DNA of 7,012 nucleotides from assembly GCA_050693875.1 (NCBI GenBank), contig JBOGWP010000135.1, positions 1 through 7,012 of the forward strand, in the 5' to 3' direction. The stretch comes from JBOGWP01 sp050693875 (GTDB taxonomy: Bacteria > Actinomycetota > CADDZG01 > JAHWKV01 > JBOGWP01). The notes beneath the pieces were generated by a model. The model did not search any database and was not told where the DNA came from. It saw only the letters and a list, made by a program, of their open reading frames with translations. The translations under genes and the position numbers were made by a program. Below are positions 1 to 5,029 of the stretch, one piece after another. Numbering within the stretch: position 1 is the first letter of the stretch; every line of letters starts with the position of its first letter.

Positions 1-278
1 ATCGTGCCCTGGAGGTCGGACGAGATCTCGAGGAACTGCTCGCGGGTGATCTCGCCGCGTGCGTATCGCATGCGCGCTTCTCGGAGGGCGACGTCCTCGG
101 CCCGGGGAGCGGCCTGCATGCCGGGCCCGGCAGTCGGGCGCGCACGCCGCAGCACGACGAGGCCCCAGACCGCGAGGGCCACGAGCAAGGCCAGCAGGGC
201 GAGCGTGAAGATGCCCGGCAGGAAGCCGCCCACGTAATGGGCGTGGTGGGGGAACTGCTCGGGCAACCGATGGACCAT
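1..278 (-). CDS. SHOCT-domain single-pass membrane protein (3' end cut by window edge)
   Basis: The visible 92 residues start at the ATG at 278-276 and stay open to the left edge, so the C-terminus is missing, probably by only a few residues because SHOCT proteins normally end soon after the motif. A His-rich N-terminus (HHAH at residues 11-14) leads into one hydrophobic segment at about 16-44, ending in RR. A short linker follows, then a SHOCT (short C-terminal) domain at about 62-90 containing RYARGEITREQFLEI, which matches the family pattern of an Arg-Tyr/Leu-Ala-x-Gly-Glu-Ile core. SHOCT domains are common at the ends of small actinobacterial membrane proteins and are thought to mediate oligomerisation; no enzymatic role is known. 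The start is fixed by a near-perfect Shine-Dalgarno site 8 nt upstream. The gene lies on the same strand as the molybdoenzyme operon but 158 bp beyond it, so it may be a separate unit. Family call is firm; function is unknown. Confidence 0.85.
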   Translation of the reverse strand, partial: MVHRLPEQFPHHAHYVGGFLPGIFTLALLALLVALAVWGLVVLRRARPTAGPGMQAAPRAEDVALREARMRYARGEITREQFLEISSDLQGT

Positions 279-286
279 GGTGAGGG

Positions 287-295
287 TCACCTCCT
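287..295 (-). promoter_or_regulatory. Strong ribosome binding site of the SHOCT gene
   Basis: On the minus strand this reads AGGAGGTGA, close to a full anti-16S match, with 8 nt before the ATG at 278. It settles the start of the SHOCT gene. It is clearly stronger than the ribosome sites of the other genes in the window. Confidence 0.85.
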
Positions 296-320
296 GACGG
301 GCGCACACGGCCCGCCTTGG

Positions 321-348
321 ATCCTATTTGGCGCCATGAAGGTGAGAA
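321..348 (-). promoter_or_regulatory. Possible promoter of the SHOCT gene
   Basis: On the minus strand TTCTCA (348-343, 4 of 6 matches to TTGACA) is separated by 16 nt from TAGGAT (326-321, 4 of 6 matches to TATAAT). Transcription would begin near 315, giving a leader of about 35 nt that contains the strong ribosome site. The box pair lies in one of the few less GC-rich stretches of the window. No experimental support; short matches like this occur by chance. Confidence 0.3.
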
Positions 349-358
349 GAGGCTGTGA

Positions 359-375
359 ACGGGCTGAATTCCCGT
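359..375. repeat. Small GC-rich inverted repeat in the intergenic gap
   Basis: ACGGG (359-363) and CCCGT (371-375) form a perfect 5-bp stem around a 7-nt loop containing GAATT. It lies between the end of the molybdoenzyme operon (437) and the putative SHOCT promoter (321-348). It could be a weak transcription end for the operon or a protein site next to the -35 box. There is no T-run beside it, so a standard intrinsic terminator is not supported. Confidence 0.25.
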
Positions 376-408
376 GCAGAGTCTGGCTCGGGGCGAGGCG
401 CGGGGGCT

Positions 409-433
409 CCCAGGGGCGCTTGTCCCCAGGGGC
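409..433. repeat. Short direct repeat, two copies of CCCAGGGGC
   Basis: CCCAGGGGC occurs at 409-417 and again at 425-433, 16 bp apart start to start, just past the stop codon at 437. Each copy is itself nearly palindromic. The intergenic stretch 279-436 otherwise holds only the SHOCT ribosome site, its putative promoter and the hairpin at 359-375. In DNA this GC-rich the repeat may be chance. Confidence 0.3.
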
Positions 434-436
434 CGC

Positions 437-919
437 TCAGGCCCTCCCGGCGAAGCGTTTCTTGCCCCCGCTCCTGGGGCGCGGGAGCGTGCGTCGCACC
501 AGCAGCCCGACGAACGCTGCCCCCCACACCACCACGAGGATCAGCGCAAGCCCAGCCCCGTAGTCACGAGGCAGCGCACTCGGGTTCCCCGGTGCTCCTC
601 CCAGTCGAAGGACGAAAGGGATGGCGAAAAGGGCGGCCGCCCCCGAGATCAGGAGCGTTGCCTGGATCATCGATCGGTCCCGAGCAGGAACCCAACGCAC
701 GATAGCCGCCCCCGCGGCCAGCACGGCGGGCGCGATGAGCAGGTCGTGCACGAGCGCCGATCCCACGAACCAGGCGGCGAAGCTGGAGGGTCTCGTCGCG
801 GCGGCGTCCCGGATCACTCCATACACCCCGTAGGCCATCACGCTCCAGCCCACCGATGCGGCAACCCAGAAGAGCGTGCCGCCCGTCCGTGCCCCCTCGT
901 GATCGGAGCCGCTGCTCAC
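437..919 (-). CDS. Small four-helix membrane protein coupled to the molybdoenzyme
   Basis: This 160-residue protein starts at the GTG at 919-917, which overlaps the TGA of the upstream molybdoenzyme gene as GTGA; GGGAG lies just upstream. The reading frame stays open further upstream, but that part is only antisense-frame shadow of the molybdoenzyme gene, so the overlapping GTG is the sensible start. Four hydrophobic segments are visible at about 15-37, 47-75, 86-106 and 120-142, followed by a basic tail (RRTLPRPRSGGKKR). A loop at 111-121 reads NPSALPRDYG after the third helix, and His58 sits inside the second helix. No cofactor motif is recognisable. Position and translational coupling suggest a membrane partner or assembly factor of the molybdoenzyme. 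From memory, M. tuberculosis has a comparable pair, Rv0218 with the small membrane protein Rv0219. Gene call firm; function unknown. Confidence 0.8.
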   Translation of the reverse strand: MSSGSDHEGARTGGTLFWVAASVGWSVMAYGVYGVIRDAAATRPSSFAAWFVGSALVHDLLIAPAVLAAGAAIVRWVPARDRSMIQATLLISGAAALFAIPFVLRLGGAPGNPSALPRDYGAGLALILVVVWGAAFVGLLVRRTLPRPRSGGKKRFAGRA

Positions 920-2109
920 CGGGCTCCCACCACCAGCCGGGAAACCCACTTCGTCTGCATCACACCCGGCCGATTCGGTCCGATGAGACGGACCGGAAAG
1001 CCATGGTCCAGGGCGAGCGGCTCGCCGTTCAGCTCGACCGCGAGGAGCGTGTCGGGGTCGTTGGCGTGCCCGGGGTTGAGCGTCGAGCGGCGATACTTGC
1101 CGCGGGGCTGAAGCGACTCGACCCGGACGTGGGCGGAGGGCGAGGCCCCGGCTGCGGCGAGCAGATCCCGAACTCGCACGCCGCGCCAGACTGCATCGGC
1201 ACTCCAGCCCTCCACGCACGAGATGGGCAGCGACGCCTCGTGCTGAGGGAGGCGCCGGAGCTCCTCGAGGGAGAGCGACAGACGGCGTCCGACCGCCCCC
1301 TCGACGCTCAGGCGATAGCCCGGATCGAGCGCGAGCGTGCCCACCCGCGCCGACCGGGCGGTCTTGTTGACGGGAAGCCCCTGCGGCCCGACGTTCGGCA
1401 CTCGGGGGGCGAGCAACCCGAGTCGCGCCAACGGCCGCAGCGTCTGACCGAGGGTGGTGAGCGTCAAGACGCCCACAGCTGCCCCCACGGCGCTGAGAAA
1501 GCGACGCCGCGTCAGCGCCCCGTCGGGCGAGGGAGGCTCCGGGGCCGGCGACCGGAGGGAGGCGACGATCAGCCCGGCCTTCGCCCCGACGTGGACGACC
1601 AGGGCACCGATCGTGATCCAGGCCGCCCAGTAGTGCGCGGTCGGGAAGAAGAACCTCCACGGATACCAGAGGGCGATGTTGGCGACCCCCGAGAACAGCA
1701 GAAAGACCGCGCCCCCTACGAGCGGCAGCAGGCTCGCTCGCTCGAGCGCGTGGGCGACGCTCTCAACCGGGGGCCACCGCCAGAGGCGCGGATAGACCGT
1801 CCACAGCTTCGCCAGCAGCAGCGGGATCGATGCAATCCCTGTGGCCACGTGAAGCCCCTGGGTGAGTCGATAGAGGCCGGCAGGGCGCGGAGGCCAGGAG
1901 AACCAGTCCGGGGGGTTCTGGATGGCGTGCGAGAGGAGCCCGGTTGCAAAGCACAGCGAGAACGTGATCCCGAGGGCGATCCCGAGCCAGGTGGCGACCC
2001 TGGGGGTGTGAAGCGGGCTGTGGAAGGCTCCCTCGCGGAACGGGCCGACCCGAAACCGGGCCGGCGGCGCCGAGATCGCGCTCAACAGGCGGCGAATCCG
2101 GCCGGCCAT
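916..2109 (-). CDS. Membrane molybdopterin-dependent oxidoreductase with N-terminal cytochrome b-like domain
   Basis: The chosen start, ATG at 2109, follows AAGGG by 9 nt and lies 13 nt after the upstream stop; it gives 397 residues. In-frame ATGs at 2133 and 2154 would overlap the upstream gene. Four hydrophobic helices (about 39-61, 85-103, 124-145, 157-184) carry His61, His87 (LHVATG), His159 and His173 (VVHVGAK), candidate haem ligands of a cytochrome b561/YedZ-like domain. A twin-arginine-like segment follows (TRRRFLSAVGAAVG, 200-213). The C-terminal domain (about 240-397) is of the oxidoreductase molybdopterin-binding (sulfite oxidase/YedY) type: SCVEGW holds Cys298, the expected molybdenum ligand, and HGFPVRLIGPNRPG (369-382) is a typical cofactor-contact stretch. 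The catalytic domain should therefore face outside and receive electrons through the membrane helices, combining in one chain what E. coli splits into MsrP and MsrQ. Substrate unknown; sulfoxide reduction is a family-based guess. Confidence 0.88.
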   Translation of the reverse strand: MAGRIRRLLSAISAPPARFRVGPFREGAFHSPLHTPRVATWLGIALGITFSLCFATGLLSHAIQNPPDWFSWPPRPAGLYRLTQGLHVATGIASIPLLLAKLWTVYPRLWRWPPVESVAHALERASLLPLVGGAVFLLFSGVANIALWYPWRFFFPTAHYWAAWITIGALVVHVGAKAGLIVASLRSPAPEPPSPDGALTRRRFLSAVGAAVGVLTLTTLGQTLRPLARLGLLAPRVPNVGPQGLPVNKTARSARVGTLALDPGYRLSVEGAVGRRLSLSLEELRRLPQHEASLPISCVEGWSADAVWRGVRVRDLLAAAGASPSAHVRVESLQPRGKYRRSTLNPGHANDPDTLLAVELNGEPLALDHGFPVRLIGPNRPGVMQTKWVSRLVVGAR

Positions 2110-2118
2110 CGGTCTCGA

Positions 2119-2123
2119 CCCTT
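2119..2123 (-). promoter_or_regulatory. Ribosome binding site deciding the molybdoenzyme start
   Basis: AAGGG on the minus strand overlaps the last base of the upstream TGA and stands 9 nt before the ATG at 2109. The alternative ATG at 2133 has GAGGGG only 1 nt upstream, too close to work well. This favours the 397-residue product over the 405- and 412-residue forms. Confidence 0.5.
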
Positions 2124-2860
2124 CACGGGCCATGCCCCTCGCCGTTCCGCCCAACGGAACCCCCGGAGCGGTCGAGGCGGCGAGAGACCCGCGCGAGCTC
2201 GGCCGCGAAGCTCGAGCGGGGAGCGAGGCGCGCCACCTCGAGCGCGTCCGGGTAGTCGTCCACGTCGCGGAGCACCGGAAGCTCTCTGAAGCACAGCCCG
2301 AGTGCCCCGAGGCGGGCCCGCTGGGCCCGCGCCGTCTTCGGGGTGCTCATCGGGACGCCGACAAGCGCTGCCCGGTCCGGGCGCCGGAGCCCGAGGAGCC
2401 ACCACCCGCCGTCCTCCGCCGCACCTATCACCGCATCGATGCCGGGCCGGCTCAGCTCACGGATGGCTCGGCGGAGCAGCGCCGGGGTGACGTGTGGCGT
2501 GTCCATTCCGATCAGTACTGCTGGACCCCGGGCTTCCTCGAATGCCGCTCCGAGCCGCTCGGCCTGTGTGTCCCCTCGTTGAGGGACCACATCCCAGTGC
2601 GCAGACTGCCGGCCGTCCCGTCCGTCGAGCACCAACACCCTCCTCGATGCGGGCGTCGCAGCCACGGCGGCGAGCGTGTCGGCGAGCATCGCGGCCGCCA
2701 GGCGGGCAGCTTCGTCGGAGGTGCACGGGGGCGACAGGCGGGTCTTGACCGCGCCGGGCTGCGGCTCCTTCGCAAAGACCAGGATCTCGGCCGAAGCGGC
2801 GGGCGCCGATTCGCTCCGGGCCGAAGCCGGCGGCTCTTCCGGGGGGCGGGATGGGATCAT
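2123..2860 (-). CDS. TIGR04282/DUF2064 family CofC-like nucleotidyltransferase or glycosyltransferase
   Basis: The product has 245 residues. The ATG at 2860-2858 overlaps the upstream TGA as ATGA; no Shine-Dalgarno is visible, so translation probably couples to the preceding gene. After a Pro/Ala/Ser-rich N-terminus of about 22 residues comes the NTP-binding signature AKEPQPGAVKTRL (30-42). Further motifs are the acidic GMDTP (118-122), DGGWWLLGL (150-158) and DVDDYPDAL (199-207). These are the landmarks of the CofC/MobA-like nucleotidyltransferase fold as seen in TIGR04282. That family is often labelled 'arsenosugar biosynthesis glycosyltransferase', but nothing nearby (no arsM-like gene) supports arsenic chemistry. 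Sitting directly after a GT2 gene, it more likely makes an activated sugar or another donor for that enzyme (inference). From memory, M. tuberculosis Rv0540 is a similar protein beside the GT2 Rv0539. The protein is cytosolic with no membrane segment. Confidence 0.85.
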   Translation of the reverse strand: MIPSRPPEEPPASARSESAPAASAEILVFAKEPQPGAVKTRLSPPCTSDEAARLAAAMLADTLAAVAATPASRRVLVLDGRDGRQSAHWDVVPQRGDTQAERLGAAFEEARGPAVLIGMDTPHVTPALLRRAIRELSRPGIDAVIGAAEDGGWWLLGLRRPDRAALVGVPMSTPKTARAQRARLGALGLCFRELPVLRDVDDYPDALEVARLAPRSSFAAELARVSRRLDRSGGSVGRNGEGHGP

Positions 2861-3498
2861 CGCAGGAGGGCGGCCATGTCCCGCACGGCGCGCAGGCTTC
2901 CCCGTACCGTGCCGGTCACCTTCGACCGGCCGGCGCGGGCGAGGTAGGGGACCGGCACGCCATGGATGCGCCACCCCCCCTCCTCTGCGCGCAGCACCAT
3001 CTCGAGGGGCCACCCGAAGCGCCGGTCGGTGAGGGCGAGCCCAAGGAGCGCCTCGCGAGGAGCCGCCCGCATCGGGCCGAGATCGCGTAAACGAAGGCCC
3101 GTCCGTCTCGCCACCTCGAGGGCCAGCAACCGGTTGGCCAGGCGGGCGTGCACGGGCCATGCCCGCCGCTCCGCCCGCCGCTCTCCGATCACCAGATCGG
3201 CTTCCCCGCGGAGCACCGGCCCGGCGACCTCCGGAAGCGAAGCGGGATCGAGCGAGCCGTCGCAGTCGATGAAGCACACGACCTCGTCGGAGGCCCGAAG
3301 GAGTCCGGCATGACACGCCGCTCCGAATCCGCGGCAGGGTTCGGAGACCACGACCGCGCCGAGGCCGGCCGCCACCTCAGCCGATCCATCGGTGGAGCCG
3401 TTGTCGGCGACGATCGGCCGGTAGCCCGGCGGCATCCGCCCCAGCACCCAGGGGATGGCCTCCGCCTCGTCGAGCACGGGAAGGACGACGTCCGGCAT
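2857..3498 (-). CDS. Family 2 glycosyltransferase, polyprenyl-phosphate sugar synthase-like
   Basis: This 213-residue GT-A enzyme opens directly with its first beta strand (MPDVVLPVLDEAEAIPWVL). Nucleotide-binding motifs are VADNGSTDGSAEVA (30-43) and CRGFGAACHAG (55-65). The metal-binding DXD-type motif is FIDCDGSLDP (76-85), and the acceptor-loop region is RFGWPLEMVLRAEEGGW (160-176). The chain ends at LLR with no C-terminal membrane helices, as in short DPM1-like synthases. I place the start at the ATG at 3498; a TTG at 3516 adds six residues but lies upstream of the predicted transcription start. It is the first gene of the operon, overlapping the next by 4 bp. Expected role: transfer of a sugar from a nucleotide donor to polyprenyl phosphate at the cytosolic membrane face, feeding a GT-C enzyme such as the divergent neighbour at 3625. 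Exact sugar cannot be read from sequence; from memory, M. tuberculosis Rv0539 (methylthioxylose pathway) is a plausible relative. Confidence 0.87.
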   Translation of the reverse strand: MPDVVLPVLDEAEAIPWVLGRMPPGYRPIVADNGSTDGSAEVAAGLGAVVVSEPCRGFGAACHAGLLRASDEVVCFIDCDGSLDPASLPEVAGPVLRGEADLVIGERRAERRAWPVHARLANRLLALEVARRTGLRLRDLGPMRAAPREALLGLALTDRRFGWPLEMVLRAEEGGWRIHGVPVPYLARAGRSKVTGTVRGSLRAVRDMAALLR

Positions 3499-3505
3499 GT
3501 GCCGG

Positions 3506-3534
3506 ATGGTAGCCAAGGGGCGATCCGCAGTCAG
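3506..3534 (-). promoter_or_regulatory. Probable leaderless promoter of the glycosyltransferase-molybdoenzyme operon
   Basis: On the minus strand CTGACT (3534-3529, 4 of 6 matches to TTGACA) is followed after exactly 17 nt by TACCAT (3511-3506, fitting the actinobacterial TANNNT pattern). Seven nucleotides then lead to the ATG at 3498. The expected transcription start coincides with the A of that ATG, which explains the absence of any Shine-Dalgarno sequence. This also argues against the TTG at 3516 as the start. Confidence 0.5.
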
Positions 3535-3609
3535 CGCCTTGCCCGATTACGAATCTGTGACATCGATCCCGCGGCAAGTGGCGGCGCCGTGGGGTGGCCA
3601 GCCGGCTCG

Positions 3610-3615
3610 TAGGAT
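3610..3615 (+). promoter_or_regulatory. Possible -10 box of the plus-strand GT-C-like gene
   Basis: TAGGAT fits the TANNNT -10 pattern and lies 9 nt before the ATG at 3625, again suggesting a leaderless or near-leaderless transcript. No convincing -35 is present (the hexamer at 17 nt is CCGTGG). The same bases contain AGGA (3611-3614), which could instead be a weak ribosome site 10 nt from the start, so the assignment is ambiguous. Confidence 0.3.
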
Positions 3616-3624
3616 CGTCCGGCG

Positions 3625-5004
3625 ATGAGGGCCAACAGGGGTGCCCCCGAGCGGGCAGGCAGAGCCTCGCCGGGTGCAAGCGCGTCGGTGCCGCAGCCCC
3701 GCAGTCCGAGCCCGGCGGCGTCGGAGGCGGCTGGGCCCCGTCTCGCCGCGGTCGCGGTTGCGGTGTGGGTGGTCCTCGTCGCCGTCGCGTACGGCTGGGG
3801 GCGGCTGCTCCTTGCTGCCGGCGAGGATCTGCGACTCGACCTGCCCCCTCTGTTCGCCGCCCTGCGGCCCCACGCCGGGGTCCTCCTTCTGCCCGCGCTT
3901 GCGCTGGCCGCAGCGGCGGTAACTCTGGGACCTGCCCTGGCCGCTCGCCTTCGCTGGCGCTGGCTCCTCGCCATCGCGATGGGCACGTCGATCGCGTGGG
4001 CGGCTGCTCTGGCGCTCACCGACGGGCCGCGGGCGCTCGTCGCCCCGCTGATCGGGCCCCACGACTACCTCGCCGGCGTCTCCCTCTTCGGTGGCCCCTC
4101 GGGCTTGGCAGGGTTCGCCGAGCAGCTCGCCCGCTACCCCATCCACGTCCGGGGGCACCCGCCCGGGGTCCTGCTCGCGCTCTGGGGGCTGCGCGTGGTG
4201 GGTCTCGGGCATCCATCCCTGCTTGCGGGGCTCGTGCTGGTGCTCTGGGGGTCGACAGTTCCGGCGGTGCTGCTGGCGGTGCGCGAGTTCGGGGGCGAGG
4301 AGCGGGCACGCGCCGGAGCGCCGTTTCTCGCCCTTGCCCCGGCGGCGATCTGGGCGGCGACGTCGATGGACGCGGTCTTTGCCGCTGCCGGGGCCTGGGG
4401 CGTCGCGCTCGTGGTCCTGGCCATTGCGCGCCGTGGCCCGCGCTCCGACGCCCTGGCGGCCGGAGGCGGGCTCGTCTTCGGAGCCGGGCTGTTCCTCACC
4501 TACGGCCTCCCTCCGCTCCTCGCCGTCGCGCTCACGGCAGGGGCCGCCCGCCGTCGCATCAGACCGCTTCTGATCGCCGGAGGCGCGGGACTGCTCGTCG
4601 CCGCGGCGTTCCTCGCGGCCGGGTTCTCCTGGTTCGAGGGCCTCAGGGCCACCGTCCGGCAGTATGCGGCCGGGGTGGGTGGGAAGCGTCCCCCGTCCTA
4701 CTTCCTCCTCGCCAACCTGGCCGCTTTCGCGATCGCCCTCGGCCCCGCCGCTGCGGCGGCCTTCGCCCGTCTTCGTCATCGGGGCATGTGGCTGCTGACC
4801 GGCGGCGCCCTCGCCGCAGTGGCGCTCGCCGACCTCAGCGGGCTGTCGAGGGGAGAGGTCGAGCGGATCTGGCTTCCCTTCGTTCCTTGGGTGCTCGCCG
4901 CGTGCGCCTCGCTCGGGCGCCCCCCGCGTCCGTCCCGCGGCTGGCTCGCGGCGCAGCTTGCAACCGCACTCGTCCTCGAGGTGCTGGTGATGACCCCGTG
5001 GTAG
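3625..5004 (+). CDS. Polytopic membrane protein, GT-C-like glycosyltransferase candidate
   Basis: The product has 459 residues. The first 38 or so are Arg/Pro/Ser/Ala-rich and look cytosolic. About ten hydrophobic segments follow (starting near 39, 84, 112, 182, 199, 231, 251, 280, 313, 361, 388 and 415, some marginal). The first large loop holds an acidic/aromatic patch, GPHDYLAGVSLFGG (144-157), and YPIHVRGHPPG (171-181). A later loop has LSGLSRGEVERIWLPFVPW (404-422). Charged and aromatic loop motifs between many helices, with an early acidic residue (Asp147), are what polyprenyl-phosphate-dependent GT-C enzymes show. I recall HPPG and VERIWLPF motifs in actinobacterial relatives, including the mycobacterial Rv0541c type reported to transfer methylthioxylose, but could not align them. 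It is divergent from the GT2 operon and 25 bp upstream of the epimerase, so probably the same unit as the latter. Membrane nature is certain; GT-C activity is inference. Confidence 0.85.
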   Translation: MRANRGAPERAGRASPGASASVPQPRSPSPAASEAAGPRLAAVAVAVWVVLVAVAYGWGRLLLAAGEDLRLDLPPLFAALRPHAGVLLLPALALAAAAVTLGPALAARLRWRWLLAIAMGTSIAWAAALALTDGPRALVAPLIGPHDYLAGVSLFGGPSGLAGFAEQLARYPIHVRGHPPGVLLALWGLRVVGLGHPSLLAGLVLVLWGSTVPAVLLAVREFGGEERARAGAPFLALAPAAIWAATSMDAVFAAAGAWGVALVVLAIARRGPRSDALAAGGGLVFGAGLFLTYGLPPLLAVALTAGAARRRIRPLLIAGGAGLLVAAAFLAAGFSWFEGLRATVRQYAAGVGGKRPPSYFLLANLAAFAIALGPAAAAAFARLRHRGMWLLTGGALAAVALADLSGLSRGEVERIWLPFVPWVLAACASLGRPPRPSRGWLAAQLATALVLEVLVMTPW

Positions 5005-5017
5005 TCCGCTTGCCGAC

Positions 5018-5024
5018 GGGGAGG
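5018..5024 (+). promoter_or_regulatory. Ribosome binding site of the epimerase gene
   Basis: GGGGAGG lies 5 nt before the GTG at 5030 and 11 nt before an in-frame ATG at 5036. Both starts are usable; they differ by two residues (MKML versus ML) and neither affects the NAD-binding fold. The site sits in the 25-bp gap after the upstream TAG, consistent with one transcript for both genes. Confidence 0.6.
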
Positions 5025-5029
5025 TCGGC

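Noticed and set aside
413..427. GGGG/CCCC stem as a terminator of the molybdoenzyme operon
   Set aside because: Only four base pairs and no T-tract on either side.
920..1660. Upstream extension of the small membrane protein to a 407-residue product
   Set aside because: The extra N-terminal part is Arg/Ala/Gly-rich shadow of the molybdoenzyme gene in another frame; the GTG overlapping the stop at 916-919 explains the real start.
856..2289. A 477-codon plus-strand open frame opposite the molybdoenzyme gene
   Set aside because: The product is charged, Arg/Gly/Pro-rich and featureless, while the minus strand encodes clear helices and the molybdopterin motifs over the same bases.
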